The position numbers and the translations under genes are program-made. 55,866 nt of DNA, from NCBI GenBank assembly GCA_900548505.1, contig URKI01000007.1, forward strand, positions 1-55,866, read 5' to 3'. This DNA is from an uncultured Oscillibacter sp. Lineage in GTDB: Bacteria; Bacillota; Clostridia; Oscillospirales; Oscillospiraceae. Below, piece after piece: positions 40,298 through 47,187 of this stretch. Position 1 is the stretch's first letter; every line of letters starts with the position of its first letter. The notes below the pieces were generated by a model that searched no databases, was not told where the DNA came from, and was given only the letters and a program-made list of their open reading frames with translations.

Positions 40298-42094
40298 TCA
40301 GGTGGAGGCGGGGCCGGCGATGGGCAGGGTGAGTCGGATGGTGGTGCCGGGGCCCTCGTGGGGCGCCAGGGCGATGGTGCCGTTGTGGCGCAGCACCAGC
40401 TCCCGGGCGATGGACAGTCCCAGGCCCGTGCCGCCGGACTCCCGGGAGCGGGCCTTGTCCACCCGGTAAAACCGGTCGAAGATCCGGTCCCGGTCCTTTT
40501 CCGGGATGCCGATGCCGTCGTCCCAGACCTCCATCCACACGTCGTTTTCCGTGGACCCGGCGCTGATGCGGATGTGGCCGCCGTCGGGGGTATACTTGAT
40601 GGCGTTGCCGATCACGTTCATCATCACCTGCTCCAGCCGGCTGCGGTCGCCCACGATGAGGGGCAGATCCTCCAAAGAGCCGCAGGTGAGCTCGTGGCCG
40701 TGGTTTTTGGCGGCCAGAGCATTGGCCCGGGTCACGCTCTGGATGGCCTCGGCAAAGGAGAAGCGGGAGAGGATCAGCTCTGTGTGGCCGGAATCCAGCC
40801 GGGAGAGGGTCAGAAGATCCTGCACGATGTTGGTCATGCGGTCCGTCTCCGTGATGATGATGTCCAGAAAGCTCCGGGCGGTCTCGTGGGGGATGTCTCC
40901 CTCCTCCGCGTCCCGGAGGGTCTCGGCGTAGCTGCGGACATTGGTCAGCGGGGTACGCAGCTCGTGGGAGACGTTGGCCACGAACTCCTTGCGGCGCTCC
41001 TCGTTGCGGTGCTGCTCCGTCACGTCGTGGAGCACGATCAAAACACCGCCCCGGGCCTGGTCGGAAAAGGGCGCCAGATACAGCTCCAGCGTCCGATCCT
41101 CCACCAGCATCTCGCCCTCGGCGTAGTTGGGCCGCTGCAGCGCCAGCATTTCCTCAAAAGGATAGACCGCGCCGAACAGCTCGTCGTAGGTGCAGCGGTC
41201 ATCCAGGCTCCGGTGGAGCATGGCGTTGGCGGCCGGGTTGCAGTGAATGAGCCCGCCCTCGTGGTTGAAAGCCACCACACCGTCGGTCATGTGGAGGAAG
41301 AGGGTGTCCAGCTTGTCGCGCTCGTTTTCCACGGCGGCCAGGGTCTCCTGCAGGATGCAGGACATTTCGTTGAACGTGCCCGTGAGGATGCCGATCTCGT
41401 CGGAGGACTCCACCGGCAGCTCCGTGTCGAAGTGTCCGGCGGCCACCTGCTCGGCGCCGGCGGTGAGCTTTTCGATGGGGCCTACCATGGTCTTGGAGAG
41501 CAGGAAGCTCAAAAGCACGGAGATGAGCAGTCCGATGACCAGCGCCTGGAAGATGATGGTGAACAGCTGTGCGTTGAGCTCGGAGACGGTGTCCTTGTTG
41601 TCCAGAATGTAAATGATAAAGGCATTGTCACCGGCCAGGATGGGAATGGCCACGTCCATGTAGTCGGCGGTGATGTCGCTCTCGTCACCCACCAGGGTGG
41701 CATCGCCCCGGGCCACGGCGTTGCGGGCGGTGAGGAGATTGGCGGTCTGCTCCCGGGGCAGGCTGTCCTCCCCGGCGGAGCCGCCCAAAAATGCGCCGGT
41801 GCGGCCGTCCAGAATGAAGTAGTTGCGGCTGCGGTAGTCGATGCCCAGCTCGCCGGCGCTGATCTTCAGGATCTCCTGGAGCCGCTGGGCCCCGTCTTCC
41901 TGTGCAGCCTCGCTGCGCAGCGTGGATACGAATTCCTGCTGGTCCTGACCGAATACATCGGTGATCTGCTCGTAGAACGTATTGATATAAAAGCTGGAGA
42001 CGCTGGTGGTCAGAAATGCGCCCACCACCGCCATCAGCGATGTGATCAGCAACAGCAGTATCAGCATCAGCTTCATGTGCAGGCTGCGGAACAC
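40298..42094 (-). CDS. walK: Sensor histidine kinase WalK
   Basis: This 598-residue kinase has two membrane segments (about 10-30 and 180-200) around a Cache-like extracellular domain, then HAMP (about 203-255), PAS (about 262-365) and kinase domains. The phospho-acceptor is in 'FVANVSHELRTPLTNVRSYAE' (core VSHELRTPL), with N box 'NVIGNAIKYTPDGG', G1 'WDDGIGIPEKD' and G2 'GGTGLGLSIARELV'. It controls cell-wall metabolism with WalR and is essential in most Firmicutes. GTG at 42094 follows GGAGG by 8 bases; the same GGAGGTGCCGCC-GTG leader occurs before yycH. Confidence 0.94.
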   Translation of the reverse strand: MFRSLHMKLMLILLLLITSLMAVVGAFLTTSVSSFYINTFYEQITDVFGQDQQEFVSTLRSEAAQEDGAQRLQEILKISAGELGIDYRSRNYFILDGRTGAFLGGSAGEDSLPREQTANLLTARNAVARGDATLVGDESDITADYMDVAIPILAGDNAFIIYILDNKDTVSELNAQLFTIIFQALVIGLLISVLLSFLLSKTMVGPIEKLTAGAEQVAAGHFDTELPVESSDEIGILTGTFNEMSCILQETLAAVENERDKLDTLFLHMTDGVVAFNHEGGLIHCNPAANAMLHRSLDDRCTYDELFGAVYPFEEMLALQRPNYAEGEMLVEDRTLELYLAPFSDQARGGVLIVLHDVTEQHRNEERRKEFVANVSHELRTPLTNVRSYAETLRDAEEGDIPHETARSFLDIIITETDRMTNIVQDLLTLSRLDSGHTELILSRFSFAEAIQSVTRANALAAKNHGHELTCGSLEDLPLIVGDRSRLEQVMMNVIGNAIKYTPDGGHIRISAGSTENDVWMEVWDDGIGIPEKDRDRIFDRFYRVDKARSRESGGTGLGLSIARELVLRHNGTIALAPHEGPGTTIRLTLPIAGPAST

Positions 42095-42123
42095 CGGCGG
42101 CACCTCCTCTCATTGGCGTGGGA

Positions 42124-42828
42124 TCATACGGAGAAATAGTAGCCCGCGCCGCGGCGGGTGAGGATATAGACAGGGTTGGCGGGGTCGGCCTCGATTTTTT
42201 CCCGCAGGCGCCGGACAGTCACGTCCACCGTGCGCGCATCGTCGCCCACGTAGCCGTAGTTCCATACCTGCTCCATCAGGGCGATGCGGGAGTAGACCTT
42301 GTTGGGATGGCTTGCCAGGAAGGTCAGAAGCTCATACTCCCGCTGGGTCAGATCGATGGCCTTGCCGGCGCGGAACACCTGGTGGCTGTCGGTGTTGATG
42401 GCAAGGTCGCCGGATACCGGCATGGCGCTGGCGGCGGCGGAGGCGGGAGCGGCCATGGCGGTGCGCCGGATGTTGGCGCCCACCCGGGCAATGAGCTCCC
42501 GCATGGAAAAGGGCTTGGTGATATAGTCGTCGGCACCGATCTCCAGGCCCAGCACCTTGTCCGCCTCTTCTTCCCGGGCGGTGAGGATGATGACGGGCAC
42601 GTTGCTGCCCTGGGCGCGCAGGGCGCGGCATACATCAAAGCCGTTCATCTGGGGCAGCATCACGTCCAGCAAAATGAGATCGGGATTTTCGGACACAGCC
42701 TTGTCCAGCCCGTCCTTGCCGTCGTAGGCCTCCAGGGTGCGGTAGCCCTCCCGCTGGAGGTTGAAGCGGAGGATGTCCACGATGTTTTTCTCATCCTCCA
42801 CGATGAGGACAGTCTTTTGCGTGTTCAT
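42124..42828 (-). CDS. walR: Response regulator WalR
   Basis: This 234-residue OmpR-type regulator has a receiver domain (acidic pair 'IVEDEKN', phospho-Asp in 'LILLDVMLPQMNGFD', Lys in 'YITKPFS') and a winged-helix domain with 'RTVDVTVRRLREKIEADPANP', close to WalR/YycF. An Ala/Pro linker joins the domains. ATG at 42828 follows GGAGG. It is the first of the wal genes, after a Nudix gene. Confidence 0.95.
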   Translation of the reverse strand: MNTQKTVLIVEDEKNIVDILRFNLQREGYRTLEAYDGKDGLDKAVSENPDLILLDVMLPQMNGFDVCRALRAQGSNVPVIILTAREEEADKVLGLEIGADDYITKPFSMRELIARVGANIRRTAMAAPASAAASAMPVSGDLAINTDSHQVFRAGKAIDLTQREYELLTFLASHPNKVYSRIALMEQVWNYGYVGDDARTVDVTVRRLREKIEADPANPVYILTRRGAGYYFSV

Positions 42829-42862
42829 AGGGACCTCCAAGTTTTTTGTTGAAAAATTCAGA

Positions 42863-43411
42863 TCAAAGGTTCAAAAGCAGCTTGGCCTTGAGGACGGCGG
42901 CGATGGTCTTGGCGTCTTCGATCTCGCCGCTCATGCAGCGGTGCACCATCTCGTCAAAGGGGATGCGCTCCACGTTCAGAAACTCGCCCTCGTCCAGAGA
43001 CTGCTGCTCCATGTGCAGGCCCCGGGCCAAAAACAGGTGCAGCACCTCGCTGTAGCAACCGGGGGCGGGCACGATGTGCCCCAGGGGCAAAAACGTGTCC
43101 GGCACGGCGCCGGTCTCCTCCTTCAGCTCCCGCAGTGCGCCGGTGACGGGGTCCTCGCCCGGGTCCAGCTTGCCTGCCGGGATCTCCAGCATGGTCCGCC
43201 CGAATACATAGCGGTATTGGGTCACCGTCAGAACGTTGTTGCGCTCATCCAGCGGCAGCACGGCCACGCCGTCCACATGCTCCACCACTTCTCTGGAGGA
43301 GGTGGTACCGTCCGGCAGGCGGACGGTGTCCGTATGGACGGAGAAGAGGGGGCCGCTGTACTGTTCTTTCCGGCTGAGCGTATGCTCCGTCAGATCGGTA
43401 AATTCATTCAT
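42863..43411 (-). CDS. Nudix hydrolase, ADP-ribose pyrophosphatase type
   Basis: This 182-residue protein has the full Nudix box G-x5-E-x7-REL-x-EE-x-G spanning residues about 79-101 ('GKLDPGEDPVTGALRELK' then EETG) and 'YRYVFGRTMLEIPAGKLD', typical of ADP-ribose pyrophosphatases (NudF/YqkG). ATG at 43411 follows GAGGTG. It starts the transcript that continues into walR. Confidence 0.92.
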   Translation of the reverse strand: MNEFTDLTEHTLSRKEQYSGPLFSVHTDTVRLPDGTTSSREVVEHVDGVAVLPLDERNNVLTVTQYRYVFGRTMLEIPAGKLDPGEDPVTGALRELKEETGAVPDTFLPLGHIVPAPGCYSEVLHLFLARGLHMEQQSLDEGEFLNVERIPFDEMVHRCMSGEIEDAKTIAAVLKAKLLLNL

Positions 43412-43512
43412 ATTGTTACACCTCGTATACTTTGCTCTTCCACAGGGCAGGATGGACGAAAGCGCCGCTTTCGCTGCAAAAGCACTGTGCCCCAGTCGAT
43501 TCAATCATTATA

Positions 43513-43541
43513 ATTATATCACGGCGGCCCAAACTTGCCAA
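43513..43541 (-). promoter_or_regulatory. Promoter of the Nudix-walRK transcript
   Basis: On the minus strand TTGGCA (43536-43541), 17 bases and TATAAT (43513-43518). It gives a leader of about 95 bases before the Nudix gene and diverges from the smpB promoter. Confidence 0.75.
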
Positions 43542-43554
43542 CCGCTTCTTTCTC

Positions 43555-43583
43555 TTGAAGAAGCGGCAGATGTGTGCTATACT
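43555..43583 (+). promoter_or_regulatory. smpB promoter
   Basis: TTGAAG (43555-43560), 17 bases and TATACT (43578-43583), about 40 bases before the smpB start. Confidence 0.7.
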
Positions 43584-43624
43584 GTCAGCACGTAAAAATC
43601 CAACGGAAAAATTCCCGGAAAGAG

Positions 43625-44098
43625 GTGAGCCCCACGGAGAAAAAGGGGATCAAGATCGCGGCGCAGAACCGCAAGGCTTTCCACGACTACTTCGTGGAGG
43701 ACCGCTATGAGGCCGGCATCGAGCTGGCGGGAACGGAGGTCAAGTCCATCCGCGCCGGTACGCTGAACCTCAAGGATGCCTACTGCACCGTCAAGGACGG
43801 GGAGATGTTCGTCCACGGTATGCACATTTCTCCCTATGAAAAAGGCAACATCTTCAATAAGGACCCCATGCGCTCCCGCCGCCTGCTCATGCACAAGCGG
43901 GAGATCCGCAAGCTCCACGCCCTGGTCAAGCAGGACGGCTATGCCCTGGTGCCTCTGTCTGCCTACTTCAAGGACGCCCGGGTGAAGCTGGAGATCGGCC
44001 TTTGCAAGGGTAAGAAAAATTACGACAAGCGGGCGGCCACCGCGGCGCGGGACGCCAAGCGGGAGATTGACCGCACCATGAAAGAGAGGAATCGGTAA
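43625..44098 (+). CDS. smpB: SsrA-binding protein SmpB
   Basis: This protein of about 157 residues binds tmRNA and brings it to stalled ribosomes. It has 'NRKAFHDYFVEDRYEAGIEL', 'GTEVKSIRAGTLNLKDAY', 'MHISPYEKGN' and the basic tail 'KGKKNYDKRAATAARDAKRE'. The start is not certain: GTG at 43625 is used, but the AAAGAGG site abuts it, and starts a few codons later are possible. ssrA itself is 1.4 kb downstream on the same strand. Confidence 0.95.
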   Translation: MSPTEKKGIKIAAQNRKAFHDYFVEDRYEAGIELAGTEVKSIRAGTLNLKDAYCTVKDGEMFVHGMHISPYEKGNIFNKDPMRSRRLLMHKREIRKLHALVKQDGYALVPLSAYFKDARVKLEIGLCKGKKNYDKRAATAARDAKREIDRTMKERNR

Positions 44099-44100
44099 TT

Positions 44101-44634
44101 ATGTCTGCAAACAACTATCCCATTGCTACCATCACTATGGAGGATGGCCGCGTCATGACGGCGGAGCTGTACCCCGAAAAGGCCCCCAACACCGTCAATA
44201 ACTTCATCTTCCTGGCCAATAAGGGCTTTTATGACGGCCTGATCTTCCACCGTGTCATCCCCGGTTTCATGATCCAGGGCGGCTGCCCCAACGGCAACGG
44301 CATGGGCGGCCCCGGCTATGAGATCAACGGCGAGTTCTCCGCCAACGGCTTCAAGCAGAACGACCTCAAGCACACCCTGGGCGTTTTGTCCATGGCCCGT
44401 ACCATGGCGCCCAACTCCGCCGGCAGCCAGTTCTTCATCATGGTGGCCCCTGCGCCCCATCTGGACGGACAGTACGCCGCGTTCGGTCAGGTGACCGAGG
44501 GCACGGACGTGGCCGTGGATATCTCCCGGGTCCAGCGCAACATGATGAACGACAAGCCCAAAAAGGACGTGGTGATCCAGTCCATCCGGGTGGATACCAA
44601 GGGCGTGGACTATCCCGCTCCCGAGACCCACTGA
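44101..44634 (+). CDS. Cyclophilin-type peptidyl-prolyl isomerase
   Basis: This 177-residue cytosolic cyclophilin has 'YDGLIFHRVIPGFMIQGGCP' with the catalytic Arg and Phe, 'SMARTMAPNSAGSQFFIM' and 'LDGQYAAFGQVTEG'. It speeds proline isomerisation in protein folding. It starts 2 bases after smpB, so the two are co-transcribed. Confidence 0.96.
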   Translation: MSANNYPIATITMEDGRVMTAELYPEKAPNTVNNFIFLANKGFYDGLIFHRVIPGFMIQGGCPNGNGMGGPGYEINGEFSANGFKQNDLKHTLGVLSMARTMAPNSAGSQFFIMVAPAPHLDGQYAAFGQVTEGTDVAVDISRVQRNMMNDKPKKDVVIQSIRVDTKGVDYPAPETH

Positions 44635-44661
44635 CAGACTGACGCGCAAAGGAGGAGCCGT

Positions 44662-45420
44662 ATGCGGACTGCCATTATCACCGGCGCCTCCTCCGGCCTG
44701 GGGCGGGAGTTTGTCCGCCAGCTGGAGGATGTGTTCCCGGATGTGGAGTGCTACTGGCTCATTGCCCGCCGGCGGGAACGGCTGGCGGAAATGGCCGGAC
44801 AGCTCTCCCATAAAAACGTGGAGTGCCTGGCGCTGGATCTGTGCGATCCCATGAGCTTTGTGGCATTGCAGGAAAAGCTGGCGTCGGACCACCCGGATGT
44901 GGAGGTGCTCATCAACAATGCCGGCTGCGGTTACCTGGGCGAGGTTGGCCGGACGGAGACCTCCCTCCAGACCCGCATGGTGGATCTGAACCTGCGGGCC
45001 CTGACGGCCATCACCAGCATGTGCATCCCCTATATGGAGGCCGGAAGCAAGATCATCAATGTCTCCTCCATCGCCTCCTTCTGCCCCACGCCCCGCATGA
45101 CGGTGTATTCGGCTACCAAGGCCTATGTCAGTGCGTTCACGCTGGGCCTTTCCGAGGAGCTGAAGAAAAAAGGCGTCACGGTCACGGCGGTGTGCCCCGG
45201 CCCTATGGAGACGGAGTTTTTGGATGTGGGCCGCATCAGCGGCAACTCCAGGACGTTCGACATTCTGCCCTACTGCGATCAGGTCCGGGTGGCAGGCGGT
45301 ACGCTGCGGGCCGCCAAGGCCGGCAGGACCATCTATACGCCCCGCCTCCTTTATAAAACGTATCGTCTGCTGGCCAAGGTGACGCCGGCCAAGCTGATGA
45401 TGAAGCTGACCAAGACATAA
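44662..45420 (+). CDS. Short-chain dehydrogenase/reductase
   Basis: This 252-residue classical SDR has the NAD(P) motif 'GASSGLGREF' at 9-18, 'NNAGCGYLGE' near 90, Ser in 'INVSSIASF' near 133 and the catalytic 'YSATKAYVSAF' near 150. The substrate is unknown. It follows the cyclophilin gene by 27 bases and a GGAGGAG site. Confidence 0.93.
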   Translation: MRTAIITGASSGLGREFVRQLEDVFPDVECYWLIARRRERLAEMAGQLSHKNVECLALDLCDPMSFVALQEKLASDHPDVEVLINNAGCGYLGEVGRTETSLQTRMVDLNLRALTAITSMCIPYMEAGSKIINVSSIASFCPTPRMTVYSATKAYVSAFTLGLSEELKKKGVTVTAVCPGPMETEFLDVGRISGNSRTFDILPYCDQVRVAGGTLRAAKAGRTIYTPRLLYKTYRLLAKVTPAKLMMKLTKT

Positions 45421-45426
45421 ATTTCA

Positions 45427-45470
45427 TGGAATTGTAACATACTTCCCCCGGGAAGTATGTTACAATTCCA
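45427..45470. repeat. 44-base perfect palindrome between SDR and ssrA
   Basis: Arms of 21 bases (45427-45447 and 45450-45470) are perfectly complementary around CC. It starts 6 bases after the SDR stop. There is no T-run on either strand. It may be a terminator of unusual form, an RNA processing stem for ssrA, or an operator in the ssrA upstream region, where no good promoter is otherwise visible. Confidence 0.7.
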
Positions 45471-45517
45471 AAAGAGTATTCCGCGCCATCCAGCCGCGCA
45501 GCGGGAGACGCCCATAT

Positions 45518-45880
45518 GGGGGTGTACCGGTTTCGACGGGGGTATGGAGGCGGGATCAGCGGGCGGCGGCGCCTGACCGCCATAAAACGGGCAATTTATA
45601 AATTAAATAACAACAACACTGTTGCTGTTGCTGCCTAATTAAAGGCAGCCGTCCGACCCGGAAGGACCGCGAGCCGGGGAGGGCGTCGTTTAGCGGTAAA
45701 TGTGCGTGCAGTAAGCTTTGCCTGCGCCACACATCATGAAGCTCACCTGACCTGATGGCGTGACGGTTTGCCATCTGGAAGGGGAACAGGGAGGAAGACT
45801 CCCGCAATAATCGTCTGCGCCCGGAGAAAATCCCGTTAAAGTGCTTTCGGACGGGGGTTCAACTCCCCCCACCTCCACCA
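45518..45880 (+). ncRNA. ssrA: tmRNA (SsrA)
   Basis: This one-piece tmRNA is about 363 bases long. The acceptor stem pairs GGGGGTG (45518-45524) with CACCTCC before the encoded CCA (45878-45880). The 5' part has the conserved GGTTTCGACGGG and the 3' part the T-arm with GGTTCAACTCC. The tag frame resumes at GCA and reads AIYKLNNNNTVAVAA before TAA, so the tag is 15 residues and ends in Ala-Ala as required for protease recognition; it is longer than the usual 9-11 residue ANDxxxxALAA. Its partner smpB is 1.4 kb upstream. Confidence 0.95.
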
Positions 45881-45888
45881 TATGGAAT

Positions 45889-45944
45889 GCCTACAGTAAA
45901 TTGGACAGTCCTTTTCGGACCGCCAATTACTGTGGGCATTTTAT
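45889..45944 (+). terminator. Long imperfect hairpin after ssrA
   Basis: The arms 45889-45904 and 45923-45937 pair with one bulge, with further pairing GTCC/GGAC inside. ATTTTATT follows. It may be the ssrA terminator or the subterminal palindrome of the adjacent IS element. Confidence 0.6.
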
Positions 45945-47140
45945 TGTCCCTCTGTCGAGTCATAAAATTCTTTTTCTGCTTGATTCGGTGTCAGAAATCC
46001 CAGCCGCTGATGAGGGCGATAGTCGTTATAGAACTGAATATAATTGTCCACTGCGATCCGGAACTCTTCCACAGTTTTGTAATAGTTTTGGCGGAAGTCC
46101 TCTTTTTTGATAGATGCAAAAAAGGATTCTGCCACAGCATTGTCATAGGGAGTTCCCGGTGCGGAAAAGGATTGCTGGACACCACATTGCTTCAGTAGTT
46201 GTCGAAATGCTGCAGAGGTATATTGCGTACCCTGATCACTATGGAAAAGAAGGCCCCAGGGCTGGTCGCGTCGATCAAACGTTGTTTGAAATGTTTGTAT
46301 CACTAAGTCAGCGTCTATATATTCGGAAATTCCATATCCAATCACTTTTCGGCTGTAAAGATCAATGATTACACAAAGGTAAAAAAATTCCAACCCCACC
46401 TTCGCATATGTGATGTCGCTGACCCAAACTTTGTTGGGTGCATCTGTGAGAAAGTGCCGCTTTAATTTATTGGGATAATAACGATATTGCCGGTCATTGG
46501 CCGAGTTTATGCGCGGATGATTTCTTTTTACAGAGAGGCCAAGTTCTTTCATCAGCCGATGTACTCGACGCTCGCTGATTGCGTATCCGCGTTGCATCAA
46601 TTTGGCGCGGATTCTTCGGGCGCCAAAGCGCTGACAACTCTTCTCAAAAACTTCTTGGATCAGCGGCTTTAACTGATTGTCTCCGATTTGCAGTTGAGTT
46701 TGCACTGGGGCATGGAGTGCGTGGTAATAGTATGTAGAGCGATTGACTTGTAGTACACGACAAAGAGTATGGATACTGAACTTACCCTGATGCGTAAGAA
46801 TGGCATCTATGCGGACATCTAATGGCGAGGATGGTGAGCAGCCGCAAGAATGAAAAATTGCGTTCTCAGTTTGTAAACGTTCAAATTCTTTTTGAAGAAG
46901 ATATTGCTTTCGCGGCACTGTTTCAGCAGAATCAGCGGTCTCCTGCTTTAACCAATAAAATAATGTGCTGCGAGCAATGCCAAATTGTTCGCACAATTGT
47001 GTGGAGGATGTTCCTAACTTATATTGGTGAATAATATTTGCTTTGAACTCTTCGGAATAGTGCTTTGGCATAGAGTTGTACTCCTTTATCTGGTTTGGTA
47101 TACTAAAACTATACATAATTGGAGTTGTACTGATACTGTA
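45892..47140 (-). mobile_element. IS3-family insertion sequence (approximate limits)
   Basis: The span is set by TACAGTA at 45892-45898 and its inverse TACTGTA at 47134-47140, giving about 1.25 kb around one transposase gene, the normal IS3 size. The inverted repeats are short and no clear target duplication is seen, so the ends are approximate. It lies directly after ssrA and separates it from the OLD nuclease gene. Confidence 0.65.
45941..47071 (-). CDS. IS3-family transposase (single-frame OrfAB)
   Basis: This 376-residue transposase has an N-terminal helix-turn-helix ('LCEQFGIARSTLFYWLKQ', about residues 26-43), an HTH_21-like region and an rve integrase core. The DDE triad is Asp in 'WVSDITYAKV', Asp in 'FHSDQGTQYTS' and Glu in 'NAVAESFFASIKKE', with the C-terminal 'YNDYRPHQRLGFLTP'. 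IS3 elements normally use a -1 frameshift between OrfA and OrfB; here both parts are in one open frame. AAAGGAG precedes the ATG at 47071. It appears intact. Confidence 0.93.
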   Translation of the reverse strand: MPKHYSEEFKANIIHQYKLGTSSTQLCEQFGIARSTLFYWLKQETADSAETVPRKQYLLQKEFERLQTENAIFHSCGCSPSSPLDVRIDAILTHQGKFSIHTLCRVLQVNRSTYYYHALHAPVQTQLQIGDNQLKPLIQEVFEKSCQRFGARRIRAKLMQRGYAISERRVHRLMKELGLSVKRNHPRINSANDRQYRYYPNKLKRHFLTDAPNKVWVSDITYAKVGLEFFYLCVIIDLYSRKVIGYGISEYIDADLVIQTFQTTFDRRDQPWGLLFHSDQGTQYTSAAFRQLLKQCGVQQSFSAPGTPYDNAVAESFFASIKKEDFRQNYYKTVEEFRIAVDNYIQFYNDYRPHQRLGFLTPNQAEKEFYDSTEGQ

Positions 47141-47187
47141 ACGGGCTGTAGATATCATTTGAACAATTGAATACTGGAGGTGGGGAC

